The notes under the pieces were generated by a model. That model did no database searches and was not told the origin of the DNA. It saw only the letters and a program-made list of their open reading frames with translations. A stretch of 64,000 nt of DNA from Coprinellus micaceus (lineage: Eukaryota; Basidiomycota; Agaricomycetes; Agaricales; Psathyrellaceae): contig OX596336.1 in the NCBI GenBank assembly GCA_951394405.1, forward strand, positions 4,836,001 through 4,900,000, in the 5' to 3' direction. Both the position numbers and the translations under genes were made by a program. Positions 59,686-64,000 of the stretch are shown piece by piece. The first letter of the stretch is position 1. Each line of letters opens with the position of its first letter.

Positions 59686-60899
59686 ATCGGCTGAACGTAT
59701 TGCGGCGATGGACCGTGGACTACTGGCAGATTCTTGAAGGGTTGTCCAACATCGAAAGTCCAATCCATGCATGCGCCGCATCTCTTCCAATCCTGTACCC
59801 ACTCGTACATGTAGTGTCGGCCCCGTAGTAATCTACTTGTGTATGTCCTGAAATCTTCAGTGATATCATTACTCGTTTCCATTCGTTTCGCTTTATGCCT
59901 TGTGACCACGTTACTCCGAGAGGGTTATACGCGGAGTGGCTTACCGAGGTCCAGGACTACCCAACCCCTTCGACCCAACCCTATCACCGGCAGCCTGAAA
60001 GTCCCCCGCGTGAATAACGTTGAGGCCGGCGCCTTAGCTCGTCCATCGAACTCGGGGGGGTGAGACTTGAAGCGACGAGGATGACTTCCTCGTTCATTCC
60101 ATCGAGGGTGGAAGTCATCGCGTGAGCTTTCGCATTTACCATTGAGGTGGTTCACGCATCGTACGCGAGAGAGGTACTTGCTGACTCCGATCTGTGCTTG
60201 TGCCGTTTGGGAACGACGAGCCTCGAGGAAAGCTGGAAAAAATAACCGGGATTACCTCAGGACACCGGGTAAGGGATATTTACATAGGATATTAGTGGCG
60301 GAAGCGTGAAGCCGAGTGGAGCGTGAATGGAAGCCTTCGAATCTACGCGGTCTGACCGGTCTGCAGTGGAAACCTCAGAACAGCGTTCACGGAGGGAGGC
60401 CAAGTCAAACTCACCTTGGCATAAGAAACTGGGTCGCCTTGCTCGCCATTTCCAGGTCTGGATCCCTGCATTTTCTGGGCGTGTGCTTCACCAGCTCGAC
60501 ATCGAGAAGCGGGTGGGACAACCAATGTTTTGTGCAGATTACCTGTGATGCCCTCCGTCCCGACGAGCTGTAATACAATGAATAGCGTACATCGATCTAT
60601 GTTCATTGCGGTTATCGCTTCCGATCTTCCTTTTATCTCCTGATGTAACTCTTGCTACGAATTGTTTTCGAATGCTTGGGGTATAATGCTATGATACAAT
60701 ATCTACATGAAGTCCAATGACCCCTAAACCAGAAGCTCGATGCTCGTCCTGCAATCAGCTACCCGACAATTGCTGTGAGTCGGGGTCACAGTTTAAGTCA
60801 GTGGGCGTGGACTCTGCCCATTACCGCCTTCCGTACTCATGATGAGGTCGGATAGGTGAAACGGTTGGTTCAGCGTCTCTCTGAGCCCTTCCCTCGCAG
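59686..60899. other. 3' flank of duplication unit 3; no further gene
   Basis: Related to the 3' flanks of units 1 and 2 as far as about 60,240. Beyond that nothing supportable was seen. Confidence 0.45.
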
Positions 60900-62640
60900 T
60901 CAACCTAGCCCCGTACTCCATGAGTAAGGCGGCTCCTCGACGTGATACTGGATGAACTCACATGCTAACCACCGAAATGACGTACACTGAAAACAGATGA
61001 GGTGAATTCGGGGCCAGCGAGGAGCGTTGAATGAAAGCGCATTCTGGAAAGGGTGAAAAGACGCACCATTGGTGTTGGCTGAGAAAGGGATGAGGCTTTA
61101 GATGCGGTGGTGAGAGTAAGGCCAGGGGAGCAAAGTCAAGTAAAGGTAGATCACTCACCAATATGCCGTTCCTAAATCCACCTGGAACTGTCGTGGTGTA
61201 ACATTAGTCAAGCAGATCATGAGGGATGGGGGGCCGGGGCCTTACCAACAGGATAGTTGAAAGCGCTAGAAAGCTAGTCCAATCCGTTAGTACCAGCAAA
61301 GTCATCTCAGTCGAAGTTGACGAACCTGGTGACAATACCACGATTGATAGTGTACACGGCGATTTTGTGAAGAAGGTTTTTGGTTCTGTGAGAGTGCAAT
61401 TGCTCAGAGGCCGGCTCGAAGGAGGGGTTGAGGGACGGAGAATCACATGACTCACCTTCGAGTGCTATCTACGCACGTTGTCCGTAATATGAGAACTAGG
61501 GCAGCTGTGACAAATATGTCGCAAGCAGCCGAGGCAGACCCGTGGATATATACAGACCTCTGATAGCGATTAGCCTCGGCTCGTTTCTTCCCAACGGGAG
61601 GGACTTACGGCGGCGTAACGCGCGTACTTTCTCTCTTCGGTAAGTGTTCTAGAACGAGCCCTGACAGCGAGAGCGGATTCAGCCCACGGAAAGGGAAGGT
61701 AAGTGATCAAAACGCACATTATCACTACCTGAACTGGATACCCATCATCAGTTTCGTGGTCAATGTTCGCGGGACAAACTGGGGAGTGGATCTGACTTAC
61801 TCATTCCTCCACCTACTTGCGTCAGAGCAAGACCGAGCTGTGGTGGATCGGCGTGAAGTATAACAAGGTTACTATTATCACTCACAATTGGGACTACTGA
61901 ATAGCGTAGAGGACTATTCAAATTTCGCCCCACTGGGTGGGAGGTGTCAATGAGTGGTAACGAGAACGAGCTTCGACGAACCTTTCCAAATCCGGACAGA
62001 GTAGAATCTATTGGAAGTGTGAGATTGGCAGCATAGCCTTACAGTAACGGAAGTATTCTTACAGCTGGGCAGCAAAAGCCGTCAAAATCTAAATCGTTTT
62101 AGAACAAGTCGTCGCCTCTAGTGATGACACCCACTATACACGCTACTCGGCCCTGGAAAATCGTGGTCCTGGGAGTCAGTCACAGGCGGGGGAAGGGACA
62201 GTCAATCCAGCACGTACCGTTATCGACCTAGCCGGGAATATGAACATTAGATCCCACAATAAAACTCAATGTGTAGAGGACACACGCGTAGATATGATTG
62301 CCGCGTTCCGGTACGTCGTTCTCAAGCACGAAGAACCGGTACGTGTGGTGGTTTGCGAAGGCAGCCTCCAGCATGGACAGGATGCCAAGTGCCCACACGA
62401 GAACCTTGGTGGAGAGTGGGTCGTCTCGTGAGTGCGACGAGAGGTAGCGTATAACAAAAAACTGAGGCGATGATGGAGTGGAGTCGGTAAGTGGAGTGTG
62501 TCAATCTTTCGTAGGTAGATTCTGGAGGGAGTACGCACCAAGGCAACCCCAAAAAGCCTGCGAATGGAGCAACTAGGGGGTTAGGACAAGGAAGAATCGT
62601 GGAGGGATCAAATGGCTCGCACATGGTCGTCACAATTGTG
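60900..62640 (-). CDS. Probable DUF6534-type seven-helix membrane protein
   Basis: A minus-strand multi-exon gene. Readable exons include FGVALFFVIRYLSSHSRDDP, then STKVLVWALGILSMLEAAFA and NHHTYRFFVLENDVP (about 62,545-62,300); a middle exon TTIFQGRVACIVGVITR (about 62,150); YHSHRTKNLLHKIAVYTINRG-like sequence at about 61,410 (as read, EQLHSHRTKNLLHKIAVYTI); and a last exon with NALSFNAPRWPRI (about 61,040-60,900). The order matches basidiomycete DUF6534 proteins: helix, then YF/RY.. D.L.LK.LV..LW.LD, then ARR/RV exon, then H.SRTG...T..LI..I..YTINTG, then LY.NSLLA.LN.R. Start codon and several exon borders are uncertain. The second-last exons are short. Function of the family is unknown; a membrane sensor role has been proposed for such proteins. 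Confidence 0.5.
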
Positions 62641-63118
62641 GAAATCATTTGGCCGCCCGCCCAGAGCTGGAACGTGAGCCTGACACGCGTCGTGGTTACT
62701 GTCCTTTGCGAGATCGATAGCATAGCGGGCAGTTGACGCATAAATACGGTGAAAGCACAACGGCCGGAGAGGCGGAAGGGGATCAGTGGAGCGTCGTATA
62801 CCAGCGAAGGCTCAGGGGAACAGGGGTAGAAATGAACCAGAGCGCGGAAGCCGGTGTTCAAAAGTTCAATGGTTCAACGGTAGTATATGTAGTGACCCAT
62901 GGCTATCATTACCATGACATCTTGTGGACATACCCTGTCCAGCTGTCGTAAGTAATTTCGAACAACCATTCATTCGAAATTGGACTCTAGTTGGTGGATG
63001 CGCTGGCCAGTGCGGCCAGGGCGTTCACCCTGCAGGGGGAAGAGGATCCCCAGGGTCCGCAGGGTTTGGATGCGACCCCGTCTAGTCTTCCCAACGCAAT
63101 GCACCCCTCGGGAGAAAG
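62641..63118. other. Intergenic
   Basis: Upstream flank of the membrane protein gene (its first exon may lie here, near a minus-strand ATG at about 62,720). Nothing else seen. Confidence 0.35.
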
Positions 63119-63849
63119 GTGGGCCTATGCTACTTTTGTAGGAGGGCGCTTCGACATCAGACCCTGAATGATGCATGCCCCCTTCCATTCCATCGCGCTC
63201 TGAGTGTCGTTGGGTCCGAGTTGGGTCGACGGGGAGGTGCTACTTTCTCTCATGGGGGTGGTAAGTGTTCCATTTCTTGTTCCCGCCCTACCCACCGTAG
63301 TCACCGGCGTTGCGGATTGGTTAATATTCACAGCTGTGGAGTGTCCTCACCGTCAACGCAGCACCCAGGCCTCAGGCGCCCGGTTGAGTGGCTCGATGCG
63401 GATTACTGGGGGATTCTGGTAAATATGACGCCACGCAACCTGCGCTAGGTTTAGACTCTTCGGCTCGCCAACCGAGAAGGGTGGGTCGAGGCCTTTTGAA
63501 TTGAAGTGAGTCTTTCAAGTCCCACCCGAATTTGATTGTAGACGGCCCTGATGGGGCGTTTAGAAAGTGGTATCCTGACCGCTACCCACCCCACCATACA
63601 ATCTCCGGGAAGCGGGTCGATGTATCTTATAATACTCTCCTCAGTTCTCTCAGCCTTGTCATGCACGACGATGGGATTCGATCGGATCCCGAGGAACACG
63701 GATTGGCCTCGCCCATATGTATTCAAATTGGCAGAGCATATCTCGGCGTCGCAGCATCTCAAGCTCGGCAGCATCCCTTTCCGTCACTCTTTGCCTTCCT
63801 CCTTCCATATCGGGTCGGGCGCTTACCGCAAGATCCCCGCTGCCCCTAG
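63119..63849 (+). CDS. Possible multi-exon gene, unrecognised
   Basis: Three plus-strand segments look like exons: about 63,119-63,260 (ending before GTAAGTG), about 63,332-63,418 (PVEWLDADYWGIL, before GTAAAT) and about 63,520-63,849 (DGPDGAFRKWYPDRYPPHHT, then GKRVDVSYNTLLSSLSLVM, stop at 63,847). The last is the most protein-like. Codon phases across the two junctions were not fully resolved, and no family is recognised. Confidence 0.35.
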
Positions 63850-64000
63850 AACCACGTCGAATACTTCGGTCTGTCCCTGGAAATCCCTCCGAGCTTCAAC
63901 GCATGTTCGCAAGTCGGGTCCGATTCATGACATCAATTCACGCCTTGCGCGTGCAATCTGTAAGCAAAAGGTTCAGTGTTCCGCGGAGGATGGGGATGGG

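Noticed and set aside
1..64000. tRNA, rRNA or bacterial-type genes
   Set aside because: No cloverleaf-type B box (GGTTCGAATCC-like with partner A box) or rRNA core sequence was recognised by eye; a covariance search would be needed to exclude them fully.

Overview
The window is nuclear DNA of a basidiomycete fungus, probably an agaricomycete. The evidence is short GT-AG introns of about 45-70 nt in almost every gene, Plavaka and KDZ transposases, an F-box protein, a BTB/POZ protein and a probable DUF6534-type seven-helix membrane protein. I see no rRNA, tRNA, CRISPR or bacterial-style operon. All assignments were read by eye from the sequence; no search was run.

Region 1 (1-22,863) is a nested transposon. 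A Plavaka-type transposase gene starts at 1531, is interrupted at 4871, and resumes at 21,066-22,863. The insert is a 16.2-kb KDZ-class DNA transposon (about 4872-21,065) with ~155-bp terminal inverted repeats, subterminal arrays of CTCAGCT/AGCTGAG words, and a 7-bp target duplication (CCACTCA). Removing the insert and one duplication copy joins the Plavaka exons in frame into one 1,538-codon reading frame. The KDZ element carries its transposase (17,164-20,432, 985 aa in six exons), a conserved-looking cargo gene (14,064-16,809), a long minus-strand gene with a charged coiled coil (5797-10,901), a decayed captured piece of ribonucleotide reductase small subunit (about 11,205-11,895), and three clusters of a 13-bp TGAC-N5-GTCA motif.

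Region 2 (24-30.4 kb) is ordinary gene space: an F-box protein, a multi-exon gene of unknown function that has a 35-bp tandem duplication in an exon, and a multi-pass membrane protein.

Region 3 (30.4-60.2 kb) is gene-poor and repeat-rich. It holds three duplicated copies (31-33.5, 50.5-52, 58.4-60.2 kb) of a unit encoding a small protein with a signal peptide and one C2H2 zinc finger, a BTB/POZ gene (minus, 41.1-39.9 kb), a MIF4G-like gene (48.3-49.6 kb), a small minus-strand gene at 55.5-55.8 kb, and at least four copies of a dispersed repeat.

Region 4 (60.9-64 kb) holds a minus-strand DUF6534-like membrane protein gene and a probable plus-strand gene running towards the window end.

The two points most worth following are the triplicated family of apparently secreted C2H2 zinc-finger proteins and the architecture of the large KDZ element: captured gene, motif clusters, and a hairpin loop whose orientation is not inverted between the two termini.
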